Source of the DNA: Corynebacterium sp. UBA2622
GTDB lineage: Bacteria; Actinomycetota; Actinomycetes; Mycobacteriales; Mycobacteriaceae
Length of the DNA: 37,653 bases
NCBI RefSeq assembly: GCF_002339505.1
Contig: NZ_DDJO01000021.1
Location: 1 to 37,653 of the forward strand
Direction: 5' to 3'
Shown here: piece after piece, positions 1-8,129 of the stretch
How positions within the stretch are numbered: position 1 is the stretch's first letter
Layout: the number at the start of each line of letters is the position of its first letter
Program-made: the position numbers and the translations under genes
The notes under the pieces: model-generated
What the model saw: the letters and a program-made list of their open reading frames with translations, nothing else
What the model was told of the DNA's origin: nothing
The model's database searches: none

Positions 1-119
1 ATCCCACCACCACAACCAGGCCGACCCCCGAAACCCGGGAACAACCTCGCCGCGGCGACGAGAAGAAACAATAACCACCACACCCACAACCACGCAAACC
101 AGCTGGTCGGAGCGCGAAA
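1..119. other. Left-edge non-coding sequence
   Basis: The sequence is rich in A and C on the plus strand (many CCAC and AACC runs) and lies downstream of tyrS, beyond its terminator. I see no convincing reading frame, RNA gene or promoter in it. It may belong to the upstream region of a gene outside the window. Confidence 0.4.
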
Positions 120-145
120 GCGGCGGGCCCGTAAGGACCCGCCGC
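115..145 (-). terminator. Terminator hairpin downstream of tyrS
   Basis: Read on the minus strand, an 11-bp stem (GCGGCGGGTCC at 145-135, GGGCCCGCCGC at 130-120) closes a TTAC loop and is followed by TTTCGC. The only non-Watson-Crick pair is a G-U wobble in the minus-strand RNA. Read on the plus strand it becomes a C-A mismatch, which fits use in the tyrS direction. The U-tract is short. Confidence 0.65.
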
Positions 146-162
146 CGTCGCAAAGCGTCCCG

Positions 163-1428
163 CTAGATGCGCCGCACGCCAGCGAAGTTCTTCTTGCCGC
201 GGCGCAGAACGAGCCACTCCCCGTGAAGGAAGTCCTCCCCGGCCGGCGCCCACTCGTCGGACTCGACGCGCGAGTTGTTCGCGTACACCCCGCCTTCCTT
301 GATCGAGCGCCTGGCGGCGCCGCGGGACTCCGAGAGGCCGGTCCCGACGAGGTAGTCAATGATCGTGTCTCCCTCAGCGGCGTCGTACACCGTGGTCTCC
401 CGGATCGCGGACTCGAGCGTTGCAGAGTCGAGTACACTCAGGTCCCCGCGCCCGAAGAGCGCCTGGGAGGCCAGTTCGACTGCCGCGGTGGCGTCGGCCC
501 CGTGGACCAGGGTGGTCATTTCCTGTGCCAGGCGCCTCTGCGCCTCCCGCTTGAAGGGACGCTCCTCCACCGCGACGGCCAGCTCGTCAAGTTCCTCCCG
601 GGTGAGGAACGTGAACCAGCGGAGGTACCTGATCACATCGGCATCCGCCGTGTTCACGAAGTACTGGTACCAGGTGTACGGGCTGGTCATCTCGGGATCG
701 AGCCAGAGGGAACCACCGCCGGTGGACTTGCCGAACTTCTTGCCCTCGGAGTCGGTGACGAGCGGCACCGTCAGCGCGTGCACCTGCTCCCCGTCCATGC
801 GCCGGTTGAGGTCCACCCCCGCGACGAGGTTGCCCCACTGGTCACCGCCGCCGACCTGCAGCACGCAGTCGTAGGTGCGGCGCAGCTGAACGAAGTCGTT
901 CGCCTGCAGGAGCATGTACGAGAACTCGGTGAACGAGATTCCGTCGTTGTCCAGGCGGCGCTTAACCGTCTCCCGCCCGAGCATGGTGGAGAGCGAAAAG
1001 TGCTTTCCCACGTCGCGGAGGAACTCAATGACCCCAAGGTCCCGCGTCCAGTCGTTGTTGTTGACCAGCAGCGCCCCGTTTTCCCCCTCGAAATCGACGA
1101 AGCGGGACAGCTGGCCCGAAATCCGCTCCGCCCAGTCGGAGACGGTGTCGGCGGAGTTCATGGAGCGCTCCCCCACGTCGCGGGGGTCGCCGATCATGCC
1201 GGTGGCCCCGCCGGCGAGGACGATCGGCCGGTGCCCCGCCATCTGGAAGCGCCTCAGCATGAGCAGCGGAACGAGGTGGCCGGCGTGGAGCGACGGCCCG
1301 GTCGGATCAAAGCCGCAGTACAGGGAGATGGGGGCGGCGGCGGCCTCGCGGAGGTTGCCGAGGTCCGTGGACTGGTTGATCAGGCCACGCCACTCGAGCT
1401 CGTCGATGATGTTGTTCTGGGTACTCAT
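163..1428 (-). CDS. tyrS: Tyrosyl-tRNA synthetase
   Basis: This cytoplasmic class I aminoacyl-tRNA synthetase charges tRNA-Tyr. The 421-residue length is typical of the bacterial TyrRS family. The HIGH-type motif is HAGH at residues 48-51, preceded by the tyrosine-pocket segment CGFDPTGPSLHAGH. The QVGGGDQWGN stretch is at about 191-200 and the KMSKS-type loop is KFGKS at 231-235. A C-terminal S4-like RNA-binding domain occupies roughly residues 355-418. The start ATG (1426-1428) has only a weak GAAAG Shine-Dalgarno sequence. The gene is the last of the minus-strand run behind the arg cluster and the small Trm112-like gene, with 49 nt between them, so read-through from the arg genes is possible. 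A terminator hairpin follows at 120-145. Identification is very secure. Confidence 0.97.
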   Translation of the reverse strand: MSTQNNIIDELEWRGLINQSTDLGNLREAAAAPISLYCGFDPTGPSLHAGHLVPLLMLRRFQMAGHRPIVLAGGATGMIGDPRDVGERSMNSADTVSDWAERISGQLSRFVDFEGENGALLVNNNDWTRDLGVIEFLRDVGKHFSLSTMLGRETVKRRLDNDGISFTEFSYMLLQANDFVQLRRTYDCVLQVGGGDQWGNLVAGVDLNRRMDGEQVHALTVPLVTDSEGKKFGKSTGGGSLWLDPEMTSPYTWYQYFVNTADADVIRYLRWFTFLTREELDELAVAVEERPFKREAQRRLAQEMTTLVHGADATAAVELASQALFGRGDLSVLDSATLESAIRETTVYDAAEGDTIIDYLVGTGLSESRGAARRSIKEGGVYANNSRVESDEWAPAGEDFLHGEWLVLRRGKKNFAGVRRI

Positions 1429-1477
1429 GGGGCTTTCTGTGTCTAGCTGTGTCTGGTGCCCGCGCCCGGGCGGGAGG

Positions 1478-1660
1478 CTAGGGCGCGTCGGCCGGGTGGG
1501 GCTGGGCTTCGTCGATGAGAAGGACGGGAATGTCGTCCTCGATACGGTAGGCGATGCCCAGTCGGGGGTTGACGAGGAGCTGCTCGTCCTCGAGGTAGGT
1601 CAGCGGGCCCTTGTCCTGCGGGCAGGCCAGGACGTCGAGAAGCTGCGGATCAAGACTCAT
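1478..1660 (-). CDS. Trm112-like (UPF0434) small protein
   Basis: This is a 60-residue protein starting MSLDPQLLDVLACPQDKGPL, with a core of LGIAYRIEDDIPVLL followed by an acidic/proline tail. It is recognisable as the bacterial Trm112/YcaR-like family. Eukaryotic Trm112 is an activating partner of methyltransferases; the bacterial role is not settled. Only one cysteine (residue 13) remains, so the four-ligand zinc site of the canonical family cannot form. The ATG at 1658-1660 was chosen because the sequence further upstream in frame is low-complexity, Arg/Ser/Ala-rich and overlaps argH. The start lies 10 nt after the argH stop codon and tyrS begins 49 nt downstream, so all three are probably co-transcribed. 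Confidence 0.85.
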   Translation of the reverse strand: MSLDPQLLDVLACPQDKGPLTYLEDEQLLVNPRLGIAYRIEDDIPVLLIDEAQPHPADAP

Positions 1661-1670
1661 GCACCCCATC

Positions 1671-3116
1671 CTACGTCGTGGGGTCCTTGCGCACCGGGGC
1701 CTGAGCCCACCCGCGGAATTCAGTGTTCGCCCGGGAGACGCGCTCGCGCTGCTCCTCAACCCGCGGGCGCGCCGTCCCGCCGCGGGTGTCGCGCGAGGCG
1801 ACGGCGCCGTCGATGGTGAGCACCTCGCGCACATCCGGGCTGAGGCGCTTGTCGACGCCCGCCAGTTCCTCATCCGTCAGGTCGACGAGGTCCACGCCAC
1901 GTGCCTCGGCGATGCGGACGCACGCGCCGGAGGCCTCGTGCGCCTCGCGGAAGGGAACGCCCCGGCGCACCATCCACTCGGCGAGATCCGTCGCGAGGGT
2001 GAACCCGGCGGGAGCCAGCTCGCGCATGCGCTCCTCGTGAAAATCAAGGGTGGAAACCAGACCCGTCATCGCCGGGAGGAGGATGCGCAGCTGGGTGACC
2101 GAGTCGAGCACCGGCTCCTTGTCCTCCTGGAGGTCCCGGTTGTAGGCCAGGGGCATCGCCTTCAGCGTCGCGAGCAGCCCGGTGAGGTTGCCGATGAGGC
2201 GCCCGGACTTGCCGCGGGCCAGCTCCGCCACGTCGGGGTTCTTCTTCTGCGGCATGATGGACGATCCGGTCGACCAGGCGTCGTCGAGCGTGACGTAACC
2301 GAACTCCGGGGTCGACCAGGCGATGATCTCCTCCGCCAGGCGCGACATGTCCACCGCCGTCTGGGCGAGAACGAAGGCCACCTCGGTGGCGAAGTCGCGC
2401 GACGCAGTGCCGTCGAGGGAGTTGTCCGCCGCGGAGTCGAAACCGAGCTCAGCGGCGATGGCCTCGGGGTCGAGGTGCAGGGATGAACCGGCGAGCGCCC
2501 CCGACCCGTAGGGCGAGACGGCGAGGCGCTTGTCGGCATCGCGGATGCGCTCCAGGTCCCGCAGAAGCGGCTGCGCGTGGGCGAGGAGCGAGTGGGCCAG
2601 GAGGATCGGCTGCGCCGCCTGGAAGTGGGTCTTGCCGGGCATGATCGCGTCCGGGTGCGCCTCCGCCTGGCGCACCAGCGCCTCGACGAGGTCGGTGATG
2701 TCCAGTGCCACGCCGCGCAGCGCGTCACGGCACCACATACGAAACATCGTGGCGACCTGGTCGTTGCGCGAGCGCCCAGCTCGGAGGCGCCCGCCCACCT
2801 CGGGCCCGACGCGCTCGATGAGACCGCGCTCCATGGCGCCGTGGACATCCTCATCGGTCGGCTGCGGAACGAAGCTGCCGTCCGCGACGTCGCGGCCCAA
2901 GCGGTCAAGCCCGTCGAGCATGGTCTCGAGGTCGGTGTCGGAGAGCAGACCCGCGCGGTTCAGCACCTTCGCGTGCGCCTTCGAGGCGAGGACGTCGTAG
3001 GGGGCGAGAACCCAGTCGAAGTGGGTGGACACCGACAGGGCGAACATGGCCTCGGACGGCCCGCCGGAGAAGCGCCCTCCCCACAGGGCGCCCTCGTTCG
3101 TCTTGTGCTGTCCCAT
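1671..3116 (-). CDS. argH: Argininosuccinate lyase
   Basis: This enzyme catalyses the last step of arginine biosynthesis, argininosuccinate to arginine plus fumarate. The 481-residue protein starts MGQHKTNEGALWGGRF, the usual family N-terminus with the substrate-binding WGGRF. It carries the fumarase/aspartase-superfamily signature GSSIMPQKKNPD and the TASRDF-type segment around GTASRDFATE. The start ATG (3114-3116) directly abuts the TAA of argG (3117-3119), so argG and argH are translationally coupled with no spacer. Length and domain content are normal. It is the final gene of the arg cluster, followed after 10 nt by the Trm112-like gene. Confidence 0.97.
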   Translation of the reverse strand: MGQHKTNEGALWGGRFSGGPSEAMFALSVSTHFDWVLAPYDVLASKAHAKVLNRAGLLSDTDLETMLDGLDRLGRDVADGSFVPQPTDEDVHGAMERGLIERVGPEVGGRLRAGRSRNDQVATMFRMWCRDALRGVALDITDLVEALVRQAEAHPDAIMPGKTHFQAAQPILLAHSLLAHAQPLLRDLERIRDADKRLAVSPYGSGALAGSSLHLDPEAIAAELGFDSAADNSLDGTASRDFATEVAFVLAQTAVDMSRLAEEIIAWSTPEFGYVTLDDAWSTGSSIMPQKKNPDVAELARGKSGRLIGNLTGLLATLKAMPLAYNRDLQEDKEPVLDSVTQLRILLPAMTGLVSTLDFHEERMRELAPAGFTLATDLAEWMVRRGVPFREAHEASGACVRIAEARGVDLVDLTDEELAGVDKRLSPDVREVLTIDGAVASRDTRGGTARPRVEEQRERVSRANTEFRGWAQAPVRKDPTT

Positions 3117-4319
3117 TTACTTCCCGGCCTCGCGGTCGCGCTTGTTCGCAATCTGCGACGATAGGCCGTGGAGGCGGACAAAGCCCTTGGCCAGGGTCTG
3201 GTCGAAGGTGTCGCCGGTGTCGTAGGTGGCCAGGTTGAAGTCGTAGAGGGAGTGGTTGGAGCGGCGGCCGTTGACCACGGCCTTGCCCGCGTGGAGCACC
3301 ATGCGGATGTCGCCGGTGACGTGCTCCTGGGTGGAGTCGATGAATGCGTCGAGGGAGCGCTTCAACGGGCCGAACCAGAGGCCGTCGTAGACCTCCTCGG
3401 ACCACCGGGCGTCGATGAGCCTCTTGTAGCGAGCGAGCTCGCGCTCGACGGTGACGTCCTCGAGAGCCTTGTGGGCGGTGATGAGCGTGACCGCACCCGG
3501 GGCCTCGTAAACCTCGCGGGACTTGATGCCCACGAGGCGATCCTCCACCATGTCGAGACGCCCGATGCCCTGGGCACCGGCGCGGCGGTTGAGCTCCTCG
3601 ATCGCCTCCAAGACGGTGACCTGGCGACCGTCGATGGCGACGGGCTTGCCGGCCTCGAAGGAAATGATCACCTCGTCGGGGGCGTTGCCCATGGCCGGAT
3701 CCTCGGTGTACGCGTAGAGGTCCTTGGTCGGCGGGTTCCACAGGTCTTCGAGGAAACCCGTCTCCACGGCGCGCCCCCACACGTTCTGGTCAATCGAGAA
3801 CGGCGACGAGGCGGACTGCTCGATGGGCAGGTTCTTCCCCTCGGCGTACTCGATGGCCTTGTCGCGTGTCCAGGCGTAGTCGCGTGCCGGCGCGACGATC
3901 TCGAGGTCCGGATCCTGGTTGAGGAAGCCGACCTCGAAGCGGACCTGGTCGTTGCCCTTGCCGGTGCAGCCGTGGGCGACATGGGTGCCCCCGTGCTCCT
4001 GCGCCGCCTGCACGAGGTGCTTGACAATCAGCGGGCGCGAGATGGCGGAGACGAGGGGGTACTCGCCCTGGTAGAGGGCGTTCGCCTTGATGGCGGGCAG
4101 GCAGTAGCCCTCCGCGAACTCGTCCTTGGCGTCGACGACGATCGACTCGACTGCACCGCAGGCGAGCGCGCGCTGGCGCACGGACTCCATGTCCTCCCCG
4201 CCCTGGCCCAGGTCGAGGGCCACGGCGACGACATCACCCTCCAGCATCTCACCCAGGTAGGGAATGGCCACGGAGGTGTCGAGGCCTCCGGAGTACGCGA
4301 GAACAACGCGGTTGGTCAT
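3117..4319 (-). CDS. argG: Argininosuccinate synthase
   Basis: This enzyme joins citrulline and aspartate, using ATP, to form argininosuccinate. It has 400 residues, the standard length. The N-terminal pyrophosphatase-type P-loop is AYSGGLDTS at residues 8-16, and the citrulline/aspartate-binding segment HGCTGKGNDQVRFE is present. The start ATG (4317-4319) has an excellent Shine-Dalgarno sequence, AAGGAG, 7 nt upstream; the frame is open further upstream but that part has no family similarity. A 130-bp gap separates it from argR, unlike the overlapped genes before it. With a candidate -10 (TATTCT, 4392-4397), this suggests argGH has its own promoter. Confidence 0.97.
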   Translation of the reverse strand: MTNRVVLAYSGGLDTSVAIPYLGEMLEGDVVAVALDLGQGGEDMESVRQRALACGAVESIVVDAKDEFAEGYCLPAIKANALYQGEYPLVSAISRPLIVKHLVQAAQEHGGTHVAHGCTGKGNDQVRFEVGFLNQDPDLEIVAPARDYAWTRDKAIEYAEGKNLPIEQSASSPFSIDQNVWGRAVETGFLEDLWNPPTKDLYAYTEDPAMGNAPDEVIISFEAGKPVAIDGRQVTVLEAIEELNRRAGAQGIGRLDMVEDRLVGIKSREVYEAPGAVTLITAHKALEDVTVERELARYKRLIDARWSEEVYDGLWFGPLKRSLDAFIDSTQEHVTGDIRMVLHAGKAVVNGRRSNHSLYDFNLATYDTGDTFDQTLAKGFVRLHGLSSQIANKRDREAGK

Positions 4320-4364
4320 GGTGAATCTCCTTTGCCGGGGCCCTTTCCGGGCGCCCGCGATCGA

Positions 4365-4412
4365 ATTATGGGTAGTGGAGGTCTGTCCGTCAGAATACCG
4401 GTCCGGCCGGAC
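4365..4412 (-). promoter_or_regulatory. Candidate argG promoter and operator region
   Basis: Minus strand. A TATTCT hexamer in the context GGTATTCTGA (4397-4392) fits an actinobacterial -10. Upstream of it, 4401-4412 is a perfect 12-bp palindrome, GTCCGGCCGGAC. Downstream, CCCATAATTCG (4373-4363) resembles one half of the motif seen before argC (GCATAATTGC), so it may be an ArgR contact. No clear -35 is visible. This is inference from motif resemblance only. Confidence 0.35.
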
Positions 4413-4449
4413 ACGCCGGGCCCGGGGTTTCACAGCACCGGGGAAGCCG

Positions 4450-4977
4450 TCAGCTCCCCTCCCCGCCCCTCCCCGGAACCCCGGGAGACGGGTCCGCCGG
4501 GCCCCCGAGCAGCAGGTCCGCCAGCTCGCGTCCGGACAGGGGGTCCCGGGCCAGGACAAAGATCGTGTCGTCGCCGGCGATGGAGCCTACGACCTGCTCC
4601 AGCCCCACACGGTCGATGTAGCTGGCCAGGTACTGCGCGGCGCCCGGCGGGGTGCGCAGCACGGCCATGGAGCCCGAATGGTCGGCGGACACGACGAGCT
4701 CGTCGAGCATGCGGCGCAGTTTCTCCCGCGGGCCCGAGTGGACCCGGCCGAGCGCCTCACCGTCGGCGTTGACGGTGTAGAACGCCCTCCCTCCCCCGGC
4801 GGGGCGGACCTTCTTCGCGCCAAGCTCGTCGAGGTCGCGGGAGAGCGTCGCCTGAGTAATGTCGATGCCGTCGTCAAGCAACAGCTCCGAGAGCTGAACC
4901 TGCGAGGACACCCTGGTGGCGGCGAGGATCTCGAGAATGCGCGCCTGGCGGGCGGTGCGCGAGACGGGCTGCCCCAT
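4450..4977 (-). CDS. argR: Arginine repressor ArgR
   Basis: This is an arginine-responsive transcriptional repressor of the arg genes. It has 175 residues. The N-terminal winged helix-turn-helix is at about 12-75 (RQARILEIL through ITQATLSRDLDELGAKKVR, the classic ArgR recognition-helix segment). The C-terminal oligomerisation and arginine-binding domain is at about 85-160, including GSIAGDDTIFVLA with the paired aspartates that contact arginine. The C-terminal tail is Gly/Pro-rich. The start ATG (4975-4977) overlaps the argF stop by 4 bp (ATGA), which fixes the start and implies coupling. Sitting inside the operon it presumably represses, it probably autoregulates through operators before argC and perhaps argG. 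Confidence 0.95.
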   Translation of the reverse strand: MGQPVSRTARQARILEILAATRVSSQVQLSELLLDDGIDITQATLSRDLDELGAKKVRPAGGGRAFYTVNADGEALGRVHSGPREKLRRMLDELVVSADHSGSMAVLRTPPGAAQYLASYIDRVGLEQVVGSIAGDDTIFVLARDPLSGRELADLLLGGPADPSPGVPGRGGEGS

Positions 4978-5924
4978 CACTGGTGCTCCAAAAGCCAGAC
5001 GAGCAAAGCTTTCTGCGCGTGCAGGCGGTTCTCGGCCTCGTCGAACACGCGGGAGGCGGGACCGTCGATGACCTCCGCCGCGACCTCGCTGCCGCGGTAG
5101 GCGGGGAGGCAGTGCAGGAAGATGGCGCCGGGATTGGCGCACCCCATCACCTCAGCGGTGACCTGGTAGGGCAAAAATGGCGTGCGACGGTCCTTGCCGT
5201 CGTCCTCCATTCCCATGGAGACCCAGGTGTCCGCGATAACCACGTCTGCGCCGGCAACCTCATCGAGGCTGGTGGAGACGGTGACGCTCGCCCCGGTCTC
5301 CCGGGCACGATCCTGCGCACGGTCGATGAACGGCTGTTCCGGTAGGAACCCCTCCGGGCCGACGATGGAGATGTCCATCCCCGCCGTGGCGAAGCCGATC
5401 ATGTACGAGTTCGCCATGTTGTTGTTGCCGTCGCCCAGGTAGACGGCCTTCCTCCCCTTCAAACCGGCGGGCCCCTCGTCCGGGCAGAGGTTCTCCACGC
5501 AGGTCTGCAGGTCGGCGAGGATCTGGCACGGGTGCAGGTCGTCGGAGAGGGCGTTGATCATGGGGACGGTGGCCGTCTCCGCCATGTCCAGCAGGTTCCG
5601 GTGGGCGTAGGTGCGCCACACGATGGCCTCCACGTACCGCGAGAGGACCGCGCCCGTGTCCTGGTAGGTTTCCCCCTTGCCCATCTGGGAGTTTCCCGTC
5701 TCCGTCACGATGGCGTGGCCGCCGAGGTGGGCGATGCCGGCGTCGAAGGAGAAGCGCGTCCGGGTGGAGGTCTTGTCGAAGAGCACGGCGACCGACAACG
5801 GCCCCTCGAGCGGGCGGCGCGACAGGGGCTCGCGCTTCAGCTCCGCGGCCAGCTCGAGCACCTCAGCCTGCTCGGCGGGGGTGAGGTCATCGTCGGCGAG
5901 AAAATGCCGGGGGGTGGTGTCCAT
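4977..5924 (-). CDS. argF: Ornithine carbamoyltransferase
   Basis: This enzyme converts ornithine and carbamoyl phosphate to citrulline. It has 315 residues with the carbamoyl-phosphate-binding STRTR at 53-57, the HPCQILADLQT segment and the ornithine/zinc-type motif HCLPAYRG near the C-terminus. The start MDTTPRHFLADDDLT (ATG 5922-5924) overlaps the argD stop in an ATGA junction. A longer in-frame reading would add 17 residues inside argD and is unlikely. The 3' end overlaps argR in the same way. Length and motifs are complete. Confidence 0.97.
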   Translation of the reverse strand: MDTTPRHFLADDDLTPAEQAEVLELAAELKREPLSRRPLEGPLSVAVLFDKTSTRTRFSFDAGIAHLGGHAIVTETGNSQMGKGETYQDTGAVLSRYVEAIVWRTYAHRNLLDMAETATVPMINALSDDLHPCQILADLQTCVENLCPDEGPAGLKGRKAVYLGDGNNNMANSYMIGFATAGMDISIVGPEGFLPEQPFIDRAQDRARETGASVTVSTSLDEVAGADVVIADTWVSMGMEDDGKDRRTPFLPYQVTAEVMGCANPGAIFLHCLPAYRGSEVAAEVIDGPASRVFDEAENRLHAQKALLVWLLEHQ

Positions 5925-7135
5925 CAGTGGGTACCTTCCTTCGTGTTGAGGTTGCCGGAGCGGGCGTTCCGGCACGCCGCCAGGGTCGCCGCAATGCGGT
6001 CGGTGGCATCGGCGATCTCGCTTTCCGTGATTACGAGCGGGGGCGTGAGCCGCACGACGCTTGGCGACGGCGCGTTCAGGATCACCCCGTGTGCGAGACC
6101 CTCCGTGACCACCTCCCTGGCCAGAGGTTCATCGAGAACGGCACCGAGCATGAGTCCGCGGCCGCGCACCTCCGCGACACCGTCGATTTCGCCCAGCCCG
6201 CGGGCGAACGCGGACCCCTTTGCGGCGACGGCAGCGGTGAACTCCGCGTCCACCACGTCGAGAACGGCGTTGGCGGCGGCGCACACCACGGGGTTTCCCC
6301 CGAACGTCGTCCCGTGGGACCCCGGGGTGAACAGCGAGGCGGCGGGCCCGCAGGCGATGACCGCGCCGAGGGGAAACCCCCCACCGAGGCCCTTGGCCAT
6401 GGTGACGACATCCGGCGCGACCCCCTCGTGCTGGAAGGCGAAGAAATCGCCCGTGCGGCCGACGCCCGTCTGCACCTCATCCACCACCATGAGGATGCCG
6501 TATTCGTCGCACAGTTCCCGAACGCCCCGCAGGAACCCCTCGGGAGCCGGAATCACACCCGTCTCACCCTGGATCGGCTCGGCGAAGATCGCGGCGACCT
6601 CCCCGGGGTTCATCTCGACCAGGGTGCGCAGGTAGTCCATGTCCCCGTAGGGGTAGAACTCCGCTCCCGGGACGAGGGGCTCGAAGGGCGCCCTCTTGTC
6701 CGGCTGCCCCGTCAGCGCGAGGGCCCCCATCGTCCTGCCGTGGAAGCCGTGGTGCGCGGCGAGCACCCGGCCGCGCCCCGTGAGCCGGGCGATCTTGAAG
6801 GCCGCCTCGTTGGCCTCCGCGCCGGAGTTGCAGAAGAAGACGCGGGCGGAGTCGTCGCCAACAATCGCCTTGAGCCGCTGCGCGAGGCGCACGGCGGGTG
6901 CGGAGGCGAAGAGGTTGGAGACGTGCCCGAGGCTGGAGACCTGAGCCGTCACGGCCTCCACTACCGCGGGGTGGGCGTGGCCGAGGGCGTTGACGGCGAT
7001 TCCGGCCAGGAGGTCGATGTACTCGTTGCCCTCAGAGTCGACAACGGTGGCGCCGCGCCCGGAGACCAGCTCAATCGAGGGAGTGCCGTAGTTGTTCATC
7101 AGCACCTCACCCCACTGGGAGAGGGTGTCGCTCAT
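5924..7135 (-). CDS. argD: Acetylornithine aminotransferase
   Basis: This PLP-dependent class III aminotransferase interconverts N-acetylglutamate semialdehyde and N-acetylornithine. It has 403 residues. Visible family features are NSGAEANEAAFK (about 103-114), the PLP-ring-contacting VVDEVQTGVGRTG (about 217-229) and the catalytic lysine in VTMAKGLGGGFPLGA (Lys248). The start ATG (7133-7135) overlaps the argB stop by 4 bp (7132-7135), and the end overlaps argF likewise. Succinyl-DAP aminotransferase activity is known for some ArgD proteins, but the operon position makes the arginine role primary. Confidence 0.96.
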   Translation of the reverse strand: MSDTLSQWGEVLMNNYGTPSIELVSGRGATVVDSEGNEYIDLLAGIAVNALGHAHPAVVEAVTAQVSSLGHVSNLFASAPAVRLAQRLKAIVGDDSARVFFCNSGAEANEAAFKIARLTGRGRVLAAHHGFHGRTMGALALTGQPDKRAPFEPLVPGAEFYPYGDMDYLRTLVEMNPGEVAAIFAEPIQGETGVIPAPEGFLRGVRELCDEYGILMVVDEVQTGVGRTGDFFAFQHEGVAPDVVTMAKGLGGGFPLGAVIACGPAASLFTPGSHGTTFGGNPVVCAAANAVLDVVDAEFTAAVAAKGSAFARGLGEIDGVAEVRGRGLMLGAVLDEPLAREVVTEGLAHGVILNAPSPSVVRLTPPLVITESEIADATDRIAATLAACRNARSGNLNTKEGTH

Positions 7136-8079
7136 GCCTGGTCATCCTTTCGAAAGACGGTTCCTTCTGGGTAGTTCGCCGCGTCGTAGGCGTCGGGAAG
7201 CACCATGGTTCCCACTCCCCCCATGGTGAGCAGCTCGAGGAGCACCGAGTGGGCGATGCGGCCGTCGATGACGTGGGCGGCCTTGACCCCTCCCCGCACC
7301 GCGGTGAAGCAGGCCTCCATCTTCGGGATCATGCCGGAATCGAGCTGTGGCATCATCTTCTCCAACTGACCCACCTCGATCTTCGAGAGGAGCGAATCCG
7401 TGTTGGGCCAGTCGGTGTAGAGGCCCTCGACGTTGGTGAGCACGACGAGGCGGTCCGCCCCGATGGCCGCGGCAAGGGCGCCCGCGGCCTCATCCGCGTT
7501 GATGTTGTACACGTCGCCGTCCTCACCCGGGGCGATGCCGGAGACGACCGGGATTCGGCCAGCCTCGATGATGTCCATCACGGCCGAGGGGTTGACGTCG
7601 ACGATGGTGCCCACGAGCCCGATGTCGAGGAGCTCACCGTCCCGCTCGACTCGCCGGCGCACGGCGCGGAAGAGCCCCGCGTCCTCGCCCGAGGTGCCCA
7701 CCGCGTAAGGGCCGTGCGAGTTGATCTTCCCGAGCAGGTCGCGGCCGACCTGCCCGAAGAGGACCATCCGCACGACCTCCAGGATCTCCGGGGTGGTGAC
7801 GCGGAAACCTCCGACGAACTCGCCACCGTCGAGGCCGAGGCGCGAGAGCATGGCGGAGATCTGGGGGCCGCCGCCGTGCACGACGACGGGCTTCGCCCCC
7901 ACCGTCCGGAGGAAGACCATATCTGCGGCGAAGGCGGCCTTGAGGGACTCGTCGATCATGGCGTTGCCGCCGTACTTCACCACGACGATCTTGTCGCGGT
8001 AGTACTGCAGCCACGGCAGAGCCTCGGCGAGCACGTGGGCTCGCGTTTCGTTGTTCAGGGGAAGGACTGGCTCGTTCAT
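7132..8079 (-). CDS. argB: N-acetylglutamate kinase
   Basis: This amino acid kinase-family enzyme phosphorylates N-acetylglutamate and is the usual arginine feedback point where ArgJ recycles the acetyl group. It has 315 residues. An N-terminal helical extension (about 1-28, of the type that mediates hexamer formation and arginine sensitivity) is followed by the nucleotide-binding KIVVVKYGGNAM and the substrate segment VVHGGGPQI. ATP-site segments around NINADEAAGALA and the C-terminal GGMIPK-type motif (here DSGMIPKMEAC) are present. The start ATG (8077-8079) lies 50 bp downstream of argJ. Arginine inhibition is inferred from the extension. Confidence 0.96.
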   Translation of the reverse strand: MNEPVLPLNNETRAHVLAEALPWLQYYRDKIVVVKYGGNAMIDESLKAAFAADMVFLRTVGAKPVVVHGGGPQISAMLSRLGLDGGEFVGGFRVTTPEILEVVRMVLFGQVGRDLLGKINSHGPYAVGTSGEDAGLFRAVRRRVERDGELLDIGLVGTIVDVNPSAVMDIIEAGRIPVVSGIAPGEDGDVYNINADEAAGALAAAIGADRLVVLTNVEGLYTDWPNTDSLLSKIEVGQLEKMMPQLDSGMIPKMEACFTAVRGGVKAAHVIDGRIAHSVLLELLTMGGVGTMVLPDAYDAANYPEGTVFRKDDQA

Positions 8080-8129
8080 TGGGTCACCGGCTTAATGGTT
8101 CGGACTGGTTTGGCTGGGGCACGGAACTC

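Noticed and set aside
3168..4772. Long plus-strand open frame opposite argG and argR
   Set aside because: It is antisense to a fully recognisable argG, has Val/Gly/Asp-rich composition typical of an antisense frame in GC-rich DNA, and shows no domain.
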